Source: Camellia lanceoleosa
Lineage: Eukaryota; Streptophyta; Magnoliopsida; Ericales; Theaceae
Assembly: GCA_025200525.1 (NCBI GenBank)
Contig: CM045770.1
Location: 123,233,429 to 123,297,428 of the forward strand
Direction of reading: 5' to 3'
Length of the DNA: 64,000 nucleotides
Below, one piece after another: positions 43,911 to 55,734 of the stretch (its first letter is position 1; the number at the start of each line of letters is the position of its first letter). A program made the position numbers and the translations under genes. Under the pieces are notes generated by a model. The model had not been told where the DNA came from. It did no database searches and saw only the letters and a list, made by a program, of their open reading frames with translations.

Positions 43911-45206
43911 GGGAAACTTACCAATAAGTCCCATACACAAAATTCAAAACCTATCTAATCCAAAAACAAAACACTTGCACCAATTAGTCATATATATTTT
44001 TAATTGTTATAAAAACATACTATTATTATTATGATTTTTTTAAAAAATTTACAGACGCTACTACATCCCACTACCATCGGACTTCTATCAGATAGTCACC
44101 GGAGGCTCGCCGGAATGTTCAACATCACCGGGAAGTCGCCGGAGTATCGCCGGAAGTTCACCGGAGTGTTCTTAACGTCAATGGAAGTCGCCGGAATGTC
44201 CAGAACATTAGCTAGACGTTAAGAACATCATTGGAGACTTATCGAAATGTCCATAATATTACTGGGGAAAAAAAAGAATAAATGGAGAAATTAGAGCAAA
44301 AAAACTTAGCAAAATGTGCTAAATATTGATAAACTAAAAGAAAAAAAAATGTAACGACAAAAAATAGAAACAATGGGAAAAAACATATGTTATTTTTCAA
44401 TTTTTGTAGGGTTTAAGCAAATAATCTCCAATATTGTTCAAATTGAAAAGCAAGTTTTGAAACTGTAAAATGTTACAGTTTCAATGCAAAAATCTATTAA
44501 GCATTTATCCTTATTAATCAAACTAAAAAACATATTATGAAACTGCTAAATTTTACAGTTCTGAAGAATGTTATGAAACTGCAAAATTTTGTAGTTTTAA
44601 ACCATGATTCATTTTAGCACCAAAAAAATTGAAACTGCAAAATTTTACAGTTTTCACCACCTGTAACAAAAACTCGAAAACAATTTGTTCAGAATTTGAA
44701 AATTTTCTCCATTAAAATAGGAAAAGAGAAGTGTATAGTAGAAAAAATGTAGAAAAATTAAGAGATCGAAGGAGAGAGACAAATATAGAGAGAGGATTGT
44801 ACCTCGGCAACTATTTTTTGTTTAGATCTAGCCAGATCTAATGTAAATCTACTCAGATCTGATGTAGATCTATATCAGATCTAAGTAGTTCTACTCATCT
44901 TCTTTGTCAGAAACATATCTTCTTCACCATCGGTGAGGGTGAAGTAAGGAGTCAATGGTCGGTGGTTGCCGATGAACCCCAATCGATGGTAGTTGTTAAG
45001 CTAATGATTATATATCAGAAAGAGAAAGAGAAGAAGCAAGACGTGGTTGCCCGTCGACAATCGCCGTAAATCAGAAAGAGAAAGAGGCGGAGAAGAACAA
45101 AGGCAGAGAAGAACAAAAATGTTACAGGACTTTTGGGTATAAACAAAAGATTGTGGGACTAAATAGGCCACACCTTTTTCAAAGAGGACTTCTTGGTAAT
45201 TTTCCC
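43911..45206. mobile_element. Non-autonomous Mutator-like TIR element, about 1.3 kb
   Basis: The left end GGGAAACTTACCAATAAGTC matches the reverse complement of the right end (GGGAAAATTACCAAGAAGTC) at 18 of 20 bases. Flanking 9-mers are TGTATATAT and TATATATAT (one mismatch), the duplication size of Mutator-like elements. No transposase frame. Inside are CCGGA-rich repeats (44090-44210), four palindromic GAAACTG units (44459-44653) and AGATCT repeats (44825-44890). Confidence 0.72.
44459..44653. repeat. Four dispersed near-palindromes GAAACTG...CAGTTTC
   Basis: Copies lie at 44459-44482, 44539-44561, 44575-44598 and 44631-44653. The first has 10-bp arms (GAAACTGTAA/TTACAGTTTC) around AATG. 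Each is 23-24 bp. Confidence 0.8.
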
Positions 45207-45304
45207 TATATATATATTACTTGTGAATTTGCTCTCAGTTGTGTTAAATTCATGAATTAATTGATGAGCTTTGCTAACAAGTATCTCTTAGTACAAAAAT
45301 ATAA

Positions 45305-45986
45305 ACCAAACCAAATCAAACCAAGTTTTAAGTCTAATCAAATGGGGTCGGCTACATGAATTTTTCTTCTCCACTTGACTCTATCCAAGGCAATTTCGTT
45401 AGTCAAATTAAGGAGATTCATATTTCTATTTACTACACTAATCCACGTCAATCTAGGTCTACCCATTCTCCTAACACTACCATCTACCATCACTGTATCA
45501 CATCTCTTCACTACTACCTCTATTGGTCTTCGTTGTATATGACCAAACCATCTCAATCTATTCTCTCACAACTTATCTTCTATCGGTACCACTCCTATCC
45601 ATTATTGAATATACTCATTCCTAACTCTGTCTTTTCTAGTCTTGCTACACATTCACCTTAGCATCCTCATCTTAGCAACACTCATCTTATCAACATGTTG
45701 TTTCTTAGTTGCCCAACATTCCATCCCATGCAATATAGCTGGTCTAATAGCCTTTCTATAGAACTTCCTTTTTAGTTTAATGAGTACTCATTTATCGCAC
45801 ATTACACCAGAAGCACTCCTCTACTTAAGTCACCCCGTATTAATTTCGTGAATCACATCCGTTCCAATCTCTCCAGTCGTTGTAATAATCAATCTTGAAT
45901 AACGAAAATGTTCACTCTTAGGAGTTCTTGGTTCTCAATTTTCACTTCTCCTTTGCAAATTTCCAACTTAGTGTTCACTCGTTCTC
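45305..45986 (-). pseudogene. 5'-truncated RTE-type LINE, RT C-terminal end
   Basis: Minus-strand pieces LKRKFYRKAIRPAILHGMEC, KKQHVDKMSVAKMRMLR and LRWFGHIQRRP...GRPRLTW...NLLNLTNEIALDRVKWRR...HVADP match the C-terminal tail of plant RTE reverse transcriptases. The 3' end AATGGGGTCGGCTACATGAA is the tail also shared by Au-type SINEs. It is flanked by 16-bp duplications TAGTACAAAAATATAA (45289-45304 and 45987-46002). Two stops and one frameshift; the copy is dead. Confidence 0.85.
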
Positions 45987-46552
45987 TAGTACAAAAATAT
46001 AATAAACAAAAAAGGTAAATAACACTTTTGTCTATTGTAATTTGATTTAAAAAAGCATAACAAAATTATTTAAATTAAAATAATAGGAACACAAGTAAAA
46101 TATAGGTCAAACTATAATAGTGAAAACTGTAATTTACCCAAACAAAATATGAAAAGCATAAGATATTTTTTACTAATTTCAAAACAATTTTTTATTGATT
46201 TCATTTTTTTTAATAACTATTTTATCATTTTTAAAATATTTTTTTTAACATAAATTTTAATATTAAACAATGTCTTAAAGATACTTGTTGGTATTTGTTG
46301 AGTCTTGTTAATAAGTGTCTTTATTGCACAAGCTTAAACATATTACACATTTTTTAAATTTATTTTATACACTTTCAATCATTATCTATAATATATTATA
46401 TTATCTCCCACTTTTATTAATGAGCGCTACGATTAGCACCTACATAATTTCTTTGGACCTCCCATCTCTTTTAACTCCCAAGATTTCTTTTAATACCCAA
46501 CATAACACCAAATTTACTCATATTCATAACATCATCACACTCAAGCACATAC
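45987..46552. other. AT-rich spacer around the LINE
   Basis: No gene. GCTAACAAGTATCTCTTAG (45272) and the inverted TTAAAGATACTTGTTGG (46273) may be ends of an older MITE into which the LINE inserted. Confidence 0.35.
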
Positions 46553-47107
46553 TGTCATGCCCCACTTTTTATTATTCGGGTAACATTACCAAATCCTTCT
46601 TTATTATACAATTTCAGAGATAATGTATGGAACTTCAATACATTCATAAGGACAATTAAGTAAAAGTTCTCTCATCCAAATACATAATGAATGTAACATG
46701 GGCTATAATTAAATGAATTGTCTGTAGGCTTACATCATTACATAAAAAGAAAATGTTCAACCCTTTATACAACACCAGCATTCAGCCAACAAATAAAAGG
46801 CCTCGTGGCCAACAAATAATGAAGATCCTCGATCTTGAATCACTTCTTGACATTCACCTGAAAAAGGATTAGCAACGTGGGATGAACATAAAGTCCAGTA
46901 AGGATCCCAACATGATCCTAAACAATAAAAACATACGGATAGCTATGATCATGAATGCTTTAAGTCATACCATATACATAAGTGTCGGTTTATATATGAA
47001 GATATACTTACATAGATATTTTTCCTCAAGAATGTTCAATTTGCTCAACAACACAACCATTCATCTTTCCTTCTTTTTGTTACCTTTTCAATTTTAAACT
47101 TACCCCA
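46553..47107 (-). repeat. Gypsy LTR, left piece, split by element 2
   Basis: It starts TGTCATGCCCCAC, an LTR edge type like the solo LTR TGTAACGCCCCC. Both share an ACCTGAAAA...GGATGAAC-like block. It continues at 63869 beyond element 2 to the window end. Confidence 0.6.
47103..47107. repeat. Target-site duplication of element 2 (CCCCA), left
   Basis: CCCCA precedes TGTAGCAACGCC and follows GTGTCTACA at 63864-63868. Confidence 0.88.
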
Positions 47108-50100
47108 TGTAGCAACGCCCGCGAGGGACCTCGGCTACAGCTCGGACTCTTTAAAGTTTGTTGCGGTTCTAAATCTGAACCAAAGAGTCCACCTCTGGCA
47201 AATCGTTTTAAGGAAAACAGATTTTTCGAAAAGTAGTGCCAAACATGGACTGCTTTGCGGATTCTGAGTCGCCACCTAAATATTTTTAAAATGGGGAATT
47301 TAGGAAACCACGACTCAAGGCCACACGTCGTCATCACCAAAGTGGTCTTGGCTCGGAGCTTGGATGCGATCGGGAAGGTCACTATGAGCACCCTTCGCCG
47401 GTCAAGACCGGCCTCTACTAACCGTGATATCCGTTTTTGAAAACTTTATGCGTTCTTATTCCTGTTATTAACCTAGAATCACTATGTGATGCGCACAACA
47501 CAAGAGTATAGACTAGATCGCCTAATTTGGAAATAAACATTGCATATCCGTTTTGTTTTGAAAAACGTGTTAGATTTTGCTACTTTCAAGTAGGCTAAAA
47601 TACAGTTCAACGAGTACTCCCAACTCATACAATCCAACCTCCACCCACGGGCATACAAACAGTTATATCACATAAGCACTTAGCGCATGGCAATCCTATT
47701 GTCATGTTAACATTCACACATGCGATATGCTAAAGCGATAAAGACTTACATCGTACTCGCGCCAAAAACAAAACCCGGTTAGCAAACGTGCATGACCTAG
47801 TTTCATGTTAAGTGGCTAATGCGACACGCATAGATGTAAGCTAGACTAGGCTCGGCTAACCCTAACATGGCATATGAAATGCTACCACATAGCACGTATT
47901 CAATTTGGAAATCGAAAGTGCGATGCGGTTTGCGTGATGTCTGAGCCCAATGTATGCAATACTTATGAATGATGCACGATGCATTTACATAAGGTATGCT
48001 AATTGAAAATGCCCTAATCTACCACTGTGGCGGGTAAATAAAAGGGTTAGAAAGAAGTGGGGATTGGAAGACATACATGCCCACTCACACACTTATTACA
48101 TTTTGCCCTCACTCGGAGGGACCGAATAAATAATTACAGAATAAATAAATAATTAACTAAACTAGCTAATTAAATATTACAAATCAACTAAATTAATTAA
48201 ATCAAATAATTAATCTATTTAGCGATAAATGCCTCGGAAGGAGGCCGGGACTTCGCTTCGGGCACCTGCGTGCAAGTGTGCCTCTGTTTCCTCTGCTCTC
48301 TTTCTCTGAAAATTCCCAAAACTTCAGAGTGCCTCTCGAGCAGGAAGTATCATCGGTGAGTCGAGAGCCACCGTGAAGAAGGAATCCACACCTGAATTTC
48401 ATTATCGGTGCCCGGATGGCGGCCGGTCGGCACTAAAAGTGCCGGTCGGCACAAAGTCCTAGAACACGCAACTCACGATGTGAGAGGAACAAAAGGCAAG
48501 GCAATGCAATTCAAGGTATATATGCACCAAACACATCCCAAATCATGCTATGGACTTAAGAGGGCATGTGCGTCGATTCCCGGGCCACCAATCGCGCAAT
48601 TCCATGCGTGATGGCCCTAGGACCAAGAATGCAACTTTGATTTCAAATGCATGCAATGCAAACAAAGGTGCCAAACCTCTATCAAACTCACTTCAAGAGG
48701 CTTGGCATGCACAATGCCAAATGCAACCCTAAGCATGTCATCTAGCATGCAATATGGCGATGCAATGCAAGAATATTGTTGTATGAACATACAAGCATGC
48801 AAAGCAAAGTAGGAATGGACTTACACATGAATTGGACAGCTCTAAAAGGCCCAAGAACAGTGGCCAAGATGCCTAAAGATGGGGTCTAAACACACACGCA
48901 CACATGCACATATTAAGACACCAACACTTGAGCATAATAAGCAACATTCAAGTACACTTGAAATGAGTTAAACATGGACTACTAGCATGCAACTTAGGCT
49001 CTGAAATTCATACAAAACACATGGCCAAAACATGCAACAAAGCAAGCCAAACAAAGCATGCAACTAGCCTATGCTTGAGGCAAGCTCAAGAGAGCATTGA
49101 ACCACATCTATGCAAAGCAAACAAGGCATGCATTGAACAACCTAAATCAGGTTTCTAGCATGTTAAAACAAGGCCAAATGTCCACTTAGATGGCATCTAA
49201 GAAGCTTAAGCATGAAGGCATGCAACAAGACCAAAACATGGAGTACTTAACACACACCTTTAAAGCATTAAAGAGGCATGCAAGGCAATCAATCAAACAT
49301 GTATGAGGGACTGAAATAGCATGGAAGATGGTCCCAACCATCAAAAACAAAGCTAGAATAGCATACCACATATTCATGCTTTTGAGGCCTACAAGCCAAA
49401 TACAAAGGGGCTACAAAATACATGCTAAGATTGGCCAAAATAGCTATGGACAGAGCTAAAGCATGACAAAATAAGCCTACAAGCTTCACAAATGCAAGCC
49501 TAAAACATGCTAGAAATATAGGCTAACAAGCTAGTCATGTTAAGGCAATATTAAGGCATTACAAAGTAACTATGCAAATCATGCAAAGAGTACTAAAACC
49601 CACTTGAAAGCATGCTATAATATGACAATATAAGCATGATAAACAACAAAACATGCTCAATACACAACTAAACATGGAGCTCTCTTAAGGAGCCAACCTT
49701 GTCCTTTTCAGGACATCAAGGAGAGGGGTGGCCCTCTCCTTCTTGAGACTTCAAGGCATACTCTTCACCACTGAAATCCTCAAGATTTCAGTGGTGAAAG
49801 ATCCCAAGACAAAATCTCGGATCTCTCCAAAATGGTACAAAAGTGCCCTTTTCAAGGCCTAAAGGTGGTCAAAGTTCCTCAAACCACAAAACACTCTTAA
49901 TACACAATAAAGAGAGTCAAAAATCAGAACTTTTATGTGCCAAACACTAAGCTCAAAAACTGTTTTAAACTAGGTAAAAACAAGTTGCAAAAATGGGGAA
50001 TAAAGTGTAAGTTTCTTACCCTTGTTGACTACCTTCACAAAGGTTGTTGTGCTTGGTCCCTTGAGCTCCAATCCAGTCAAGAATCACCAAAACTAACCTT

Positions 50101-50756
50101 TAGAACCTCTGAACCAAGAGAAAGGTGGGACACTAGGTGCTAGTGTGCAAAAGTAAGGCACAAAACACCTAGTTAAACAAGAGAATGAGAGAGATATAGA
50201 AGTTATATCTATTCTAACCCTAAAACCAGAGCTTGGCTCTCTCTAACAATGGCTAACACTCTGAAATTTTCTAACCTTTAAGCCAAGAGGGAGAGCTTCC
50301 CTCTTATAGGCCAAAAGCTTACAAGCTTGGCCACTAAGCAAGCCCATCCCTCCATACACGTGTATGGAGGGGAAACAAGTTGCAAACAGCTGTGAGAAAA
50401 TATCTCACCAAGCAAGTGCACAGTGGTCGGCAGGGCAAAATGGTCATTTCGCCCAAAAGCAGTGCCGACCGGCACAAAAAGTGCCGACGGCTCAATATAG
50501 TGCGGTGACAACTCTGACCAACGGTGGCCCCTAGCCCCAGCCGGTGGTGTGTGGGGATGGCTCATAAAGCATCCCCTGCCCTTCGAAGGCAAAACACAAG
50601 TGTTTGGTGCAAAACCAAACACAAACGGTCGAGTTCGGAGATCCTGAGGCACGCCGAGAACTCCGGGAACTCCAAACGAACACAAACATGGATAATCACC
50701 GAGTGTTCCAGCGGTGACGTCAAGTCTTGAGGACGGTCAAAAATGGGGTGTCTCTG
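47108..50756 (-). repeat. 3' LTR of element 2 (left)
   Basis: It starts TGTAGCAACGCCC and ends GGGGTGTCTCTGA (last bases altered from TCTACA). GTGCCGGTCGGCAC lies at 48439-48452 and GTGCCGACCGGCAC at 50462-50475. Much of it (48620-49680, 49810-50400) is almost identical to the other LTR, while other parts differ by clustered small indels. Confidence 0.88.
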
Positions 50757-51579
50757 ATTGCCCCTCTTTGTGAACTCGAAAGTCATAGCGATGACGGAGT
50801 GAATGTCAAAGCCGAGACGACCCATTTTGACAAGGCGAAGACTTGGACAAACATGCAAAGCGCAAATGGTTGAACTAGCGCCACGTATCCCTCAAGGAAT
50901 CAAACCGGCGTAGTTCATGCAAGAGGCACACATGCCAACGATAAGATATCGCCCGTGGCGGGGGCAAAAGCATAGCGAAAATGCAAGAAGCCAAGCATAA
51001 CTTATGATCATGCAAAGAAAGTAATGAGGCACACATGCGGCAGTTATAAGCTAACATGCAACAGTCTACACTACAATGTAGAAAGGATGTAAGAGAATTA
51101 TGCAATTCTCAAAAGCGTCTCACTCGGAGAGATACAATACTGTGCGACTCGTCGGTTTCACCAAATGAGCCGTACATACAATATCGTGCTGGAAAGAAAA
51201 CAAACTTAATGGTACAATATGATTAGCAACATGCATGTCATATGCAATGTGAATCTTGAATGGTATGCAATATATACAAAACTATGTATAGATAATGCAA
51301 ATGAAAATGTAGTGCAATTAAAACTAAATGCGAACTACATGCGAGGCAATTGAATCATGATTCAATCATGAGCGTTCAAAACCTCACAAATGTCAAATAG
51401 ATTGATGGAGGTAACAAGTCCGTCTCCCATAGATCGATGTCGATCTATGAGTACTTCGGACACAAGAACAAGTATTGGGTGGATTGACATAAGTGGGGTG
51501 ACGACCGTGATGAAAGAACAATGATCCTAATGCGGATGCAACAATTACACTACAATGTAATGGAAATGGATAAATGATA
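50757..51579. other. Element 2 region after the 3' LTR, with stem-loop copy
   Basis: The polypurine tract (minus CAAAGAGGGG) is followed by the weak stem-loop counterpart at 50882-50913 (ACGTATCCC...GGAATCAAACCGGCGTAG). No gene seen. Confidence 0.5.
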
Positions 51580-52019
51580 CAATGGATATGGCATGGGCCA
51601 AACCAAATCTTGCCTAGGAAAGGCATGTACACATACAACCCATGTCTAACACAGCGGTGCCGCTACCCTCTAGGCTCGGACACAAAAGCTCGACAAGCGT
51701 GCCGACCACGAAAAATATGGGCACATACCAGACCAAGCTCAACTTGGAAAGGCGCAAGCCATAGATGGAAGGTGATGCAATGGATGCATGCAATGGAATA
51801 GATACAATGGATATGCACGCGGGCCAAACCAAATCTTGCCTAGGAAGGCATGTACACATACAACCCATGTCTAACACCGGTGCCGCTACCCTCTAGGCTC
51901 GGACACAAAAGCTCGACAAGCGTAGCCGACCACGAACAACATGGGCACATACCAGACCAAGCTCGACTTGGAAAGGCGCAAGCCATAGATGGAAGGTGAT
52001 GCAATGGATGCATGCAGCT
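51580..52019. repeat. Tandem duplication, about 225-bp unit, two copies
   Basis: CAATGGATATG...GGGCCAAACCAAATC recurs at 51580 and 51805, with matching blocks such as CATACAACCCATGTCTAACA and GGAAAGGCGCAAGCCATAG in each. Short frames inside repeat too and are not genes. Confidence 0.85.
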
Positions 52020-53450
52020 ACAATGCAATGGGTATTTACAGAAAATGCATGACATATGCACTATACTACAATGATGCATGACATATGCATTTTTTTTTTT
52101 TTTTGTAATGCAATGCATGACATATGCAATATTTACAATGATGCATGACAATGCATGTTGATGCAATGACTATGATTGCGATTTTCCCTATCTTACCAAC
52201 CGGGCGATACACTAGGTTGGTTCAGTATCCAGAATTGAGGCGTAGACACGCCGCCTCAACCTATGGGGCTACCATACAGATTTCAAGCCGAGGTACATCC
52301 CCGGGTATTTAAACCAGACTTTAGTCTCGAAATTCGAACCTTTGCGTTCTAGGCATAAGCCGTTCGAACTCTAGTTTTCACCGTCAGTTGATCTTCTAGG
52401 AACTCACCGAGCATAGACAGTGGCTTTACGGACCACCGAAAGTCGTTCAGACGCGACAAAACCGAAGAATTGCACCTTCAGAGGATTTAAGGTCTCCTAG
52501 ACCGATGCGGCGTATGCATGACAATGCATGTTGTGTTTTCTTTGAAATCTTGGCAGCTTTGAATGCATGATAATGCAAATGGCGGGTTTAAGGTCTCGGG
52601 ACCTAGGGGGCAACCGATGAGGTGCGCTAAACAATGCGATGGAATGCATGCCAAATGCAATGAGGTGCACAACACAACGCTATGGAATGCATGCCAAATG
52701 CAATGAGGTGCTCTTGTAATGCACGGAGGTCTTACACCTCCGAGGACTTAAGGTCTCCTAGACGTGCGTGTTTAAGGTCTCGCCCGGACGGGGCAAGATT
52801 CAAGAGCATGCGATGCAAAATGGGGCAATTGAGACGCGTGTCTCAAAAGATGGAAAATGGAGTGCAATGAGGTACACGTGCCTCAAAGGATGGAAAATGA
52901 AATGCAAATGAGGGTGCGCTAAGCGGTAGCGACGAAATGCGTGCCAAATGCAATGAGGCGACTTAACACACGAAGGTCTTGCACCTCCAGGATTTAAGGT
53001 CTCCTAGACCGGCGTGTTTAAGGTCTCGGGACCCGAAGAACAGCGGTGCAAAGTGCAAATGCGATAGTGCTTGTAATAAAAGCAGGACAATGTAGTCAAG
53101 CGAGTTTAAGGTCTCGTCGGCGCATTCTTGGTCCCGCCGGACGCGTGTTTAAGGTCTCGCCCGGTATAATGTGACACACGTATCACACGGGATGCGAAAA
53201 CAATGTGAGTGAAGGAGAAAGCGAAACAAGAGGCACGATACCTCATTGGATGGAAAATGAAGTGCAAAAGCGAGGCCTACATGCCTCGAGATGCAATGAA
53301 ATGCGAAATGGGGCACACGTACCTCATTTGATGGAAAATGAAGTGCAAAAGCGAGGCGTCGTGCCTCGAGATGCAATGAAATGCGAAATGAGGCACGTAC
53401 CTCATTTGATGGAAAATGAAGTGCAAAATGAAGCGGTATGACACGCATGC
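52020..53450. repeat. Repeat zone of element 2: TGCATGACA, GGTCTCCTAGAC and about 80-bp units
   Basis: ATGCATGACATATGCA repeats lie at 52040-52165, with a T-run at 52091-52104. TTTAAGGTCTC(GGGACC or CTAGACC) recurs about eight times at 52485-53165. GATGGAAAATGAAGTGCAAA recurs at about 53250, 53331 and 53409 with a period near 80 bp. This is the positional counterpart of the 80-bp array in element 1. Confidence 0.8.
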
Positions 53451-53819
53451 CACATGACAATGCAAAAGCGGTGCAAGTCGCGAGAGCGTGCGAGATGGCG
53501 CGATACGATGGACAACATGATGGATGCGCGTGACACACACGGGGCAACTTTTGGATCTCCGTAGATGACAAAAGGATACAAAAGGATACAATTTTCGCTT
53601 GAATTTGTGCACCACGCACAGTAGAGACGGTCTGAAGTCAAAACGGGGGCCGGTTGAGCATCGGGGACGCATTTTCTCGTATTTTCTTGAGACTTGAAGA
53701 CCCAAAGTGATCATCTAGCCCAAACAAGGCCCAAGGAACACCACCGGTGGAATAGATAAAAACTTCATCGGCACAAAAAGGTGCCGAAATGTGCCGGGCG
53801 ATTCGCCATTTCATCTTAG

Positions 53820-54180
53820 GCTTTATAAAATAGGGCTTGAAGCCCTATTTCTTCACTTTTCTTCGCCGAGATCTCTCACTCTCTCTCTCTAGAGTCTCTT
53901 TCTCTCCTCCTTTGCTCATTTCTTTGAGTTTTTACCATTTTAAGCGTCGGATTCGCGATCTCCTTCGCGTTTGGAAATTTTCACCGAACAAATCTTTGTT
54001 TCGATTTCCTTTGCTATTTTCACCTTTTTCGACTCGTTCCTTGGTTTCCTCTATATTTCCGTATATTCCCATCTTCCGACCTTCCCGCCATTTCCCTCTC
54101 GGGGTTGACTTTGCGGTTGACTCTTCGCATTCGGCCCGTTTTCATCTTTCGGCTCATTTTCACCACCACTACACATGGAC
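53820..54180 (+). promoter_or_regulatory. Probable promoter and leader of the antisense gene in element 2
   Basis: TATAAAA at 53824-53830 overlaps a perfect 23-bp palindrome (53828-53850, 11-bp arms AAATAGGGCTT/AAGCCCTATTT around one G). A CT-rich leader (CTCTCTCTCTCTAGAG, 53880) follows to the first ATG region near 54213. This is the layout expected of a plant promoter. No expression data. Confidence 0.5.
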
Positions 54181-54212
54181 GATGTTCCACATGTCGACTC
54201 CCGGATCTTGAG

Positions 54213-55728
54213 ATGGATCCGGTCGAGCTCTGCGCGCCCGATCCGGCGACCTATCGCCCGGCTATACACGTGCTACCACCGACGGACGCTTTGAGAGGGC
54301 TTTGGACCGGAGGTTCGCCTCCCACTTGTCTTTTAGGCGTCGAGGTAACACTCTTGCCTCTTATTTTTCGCAATGTAGGATTTTCGCCATAGCTAACCCA
54401 TCAATGATCTTTGTCTTGTAGTGGATTGTGGACAACGACCGACGCACATGCATACACACGCACTAGACCCAAACACACGGCATACATCAATTTACTAACA
54501 CGGTGCTCATTTGAACCGCATGCCGACTTAAACTACACAAACACGCAGACATATCACTCCTCACAGAACATATCATGAATCTAAAAATGTGCACACATGC
54601 ACCAAGTTTACAGGAGCATCAAAACACACCGATGTATCACGACCAGTAGTTTATCATCTTGTTAGAAATCAAAACTTGTACGCATGCTACATTTACTCTA
54701 GAGTTTTTCATGCCTTTAGAAGAAGATAAATCGGTGTATTCATCATTTTTTGAAAGGATTCCCATACCATCGTATGGGAATGTCGGAGCTTCAGGAGGTT
54801 CGCTACATCGACTTACCCTCTTCTTGCGAGGTGGTGGGACACGGGACATGACGATGACCCCTTATGACTTCTCGATGCTTGGGGTGATCCGATGTGGATC
54901 GGTCTATTTACTCTTTGTCCGCTACTCTTGGTTTGAGGCGGTTTAGGGATGCCCTTGGTGATATGACCCGATGTTTCGATCTTCGGTGGATGTCGAGACA
55001 TTTTGCGTTTGATTGGGGTGGTCCACCCTCTATGGCTATATGAGTTCGGTTTCTTGGGAGGTATGTCTCCTTCTTACATTTTGCTCTACATACTTTCAGA
55101 TTCTACCAATACACCGCACAACACATGGCTCGATATTTCGCTTTGTTCTACATTATGATGCTCGATATCGGTTTTGGTGTATGCCTACTTTCACCCCTTC
55201 TCTCGCCGCTTTGATGGGAGGTGCACACTCTTCCTTGACACCATTAAGAGGTATGTTTTACTTGTAGTTCATCCAAGTTTCGTTTTTCCATATTTGCAAT
55301 ACCAATAGATAACAAAATTTCAGATCACGAGGATCGAAGACCTCTCAGAGGTTCTGGTGGACTACAGACTTTTATCATGCGACCTCGAGTGGTGGCAGTT
55401 GATCTACTATGTTGGAGACCTACAGATCCGTCATGAGTTGGTGTATCACTTTATTTCGTGATCTTGCATTGTTATTTCAGATATCCCAATGTATTTAATA
55501 CTTTTGCAGACTTCTTCCGAGTATACCGAGTTGAATGCCTATGTTCTATTGACCACGCCTCAAATCATATTTTGTACTTTCATTCCCGATCCCTCCGAGG
55601 GCATTCTCAATGATGAGTCCGAGGAGGAGACAGAGGAGGTGGGGCATCAAGAGGAGACCGATGATGCTCAGAAGAGGGCGAGGACGGATCTGATGATCAT
55701 TTTATTTTCAGACTTTTTCCCTTTGTAG
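54213..55728 (+). pseudogene. Antisense PMD gene of element 2, heavily decayed
   Basis: Exon 1 begins MDPVELCAPDPATYRPAIHV and ends near 54342 at a GTAACA donor. Further on, RLTLFLRGGGTRDMTMTPYDFSML (about 54800-54880) holds the PMD core motif MTMTPYDF. FVRYSWFEAV matches the element 1 protein (MVRYSWFAEQF), and DWGG...TLYGYMSSVSWE (55008-55060) matches DWGGAGLATLYGYMSS. Later exon traces lie at 55160-55250 and 55323-55440. The acidic tail ESEEETEEVGHQEETDDAQKR (55617-55680) corresponds to the last exon. Frameshifts, stops and missing exon parts make it non-functional. It shows that the module was present before elements 1 and 2 diverged. Confidence 0.75.
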
Positions 55729-55734
55729 ATAGAG

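Noticed and set aside
53149..53714. Minus-strand frames of 156 and 145 codons
   Set aside because: Produced by the about 80-bp repeats of element 2. The peptide itself is repetitive (FALHFPSNEVR) and lacks a family pattern.
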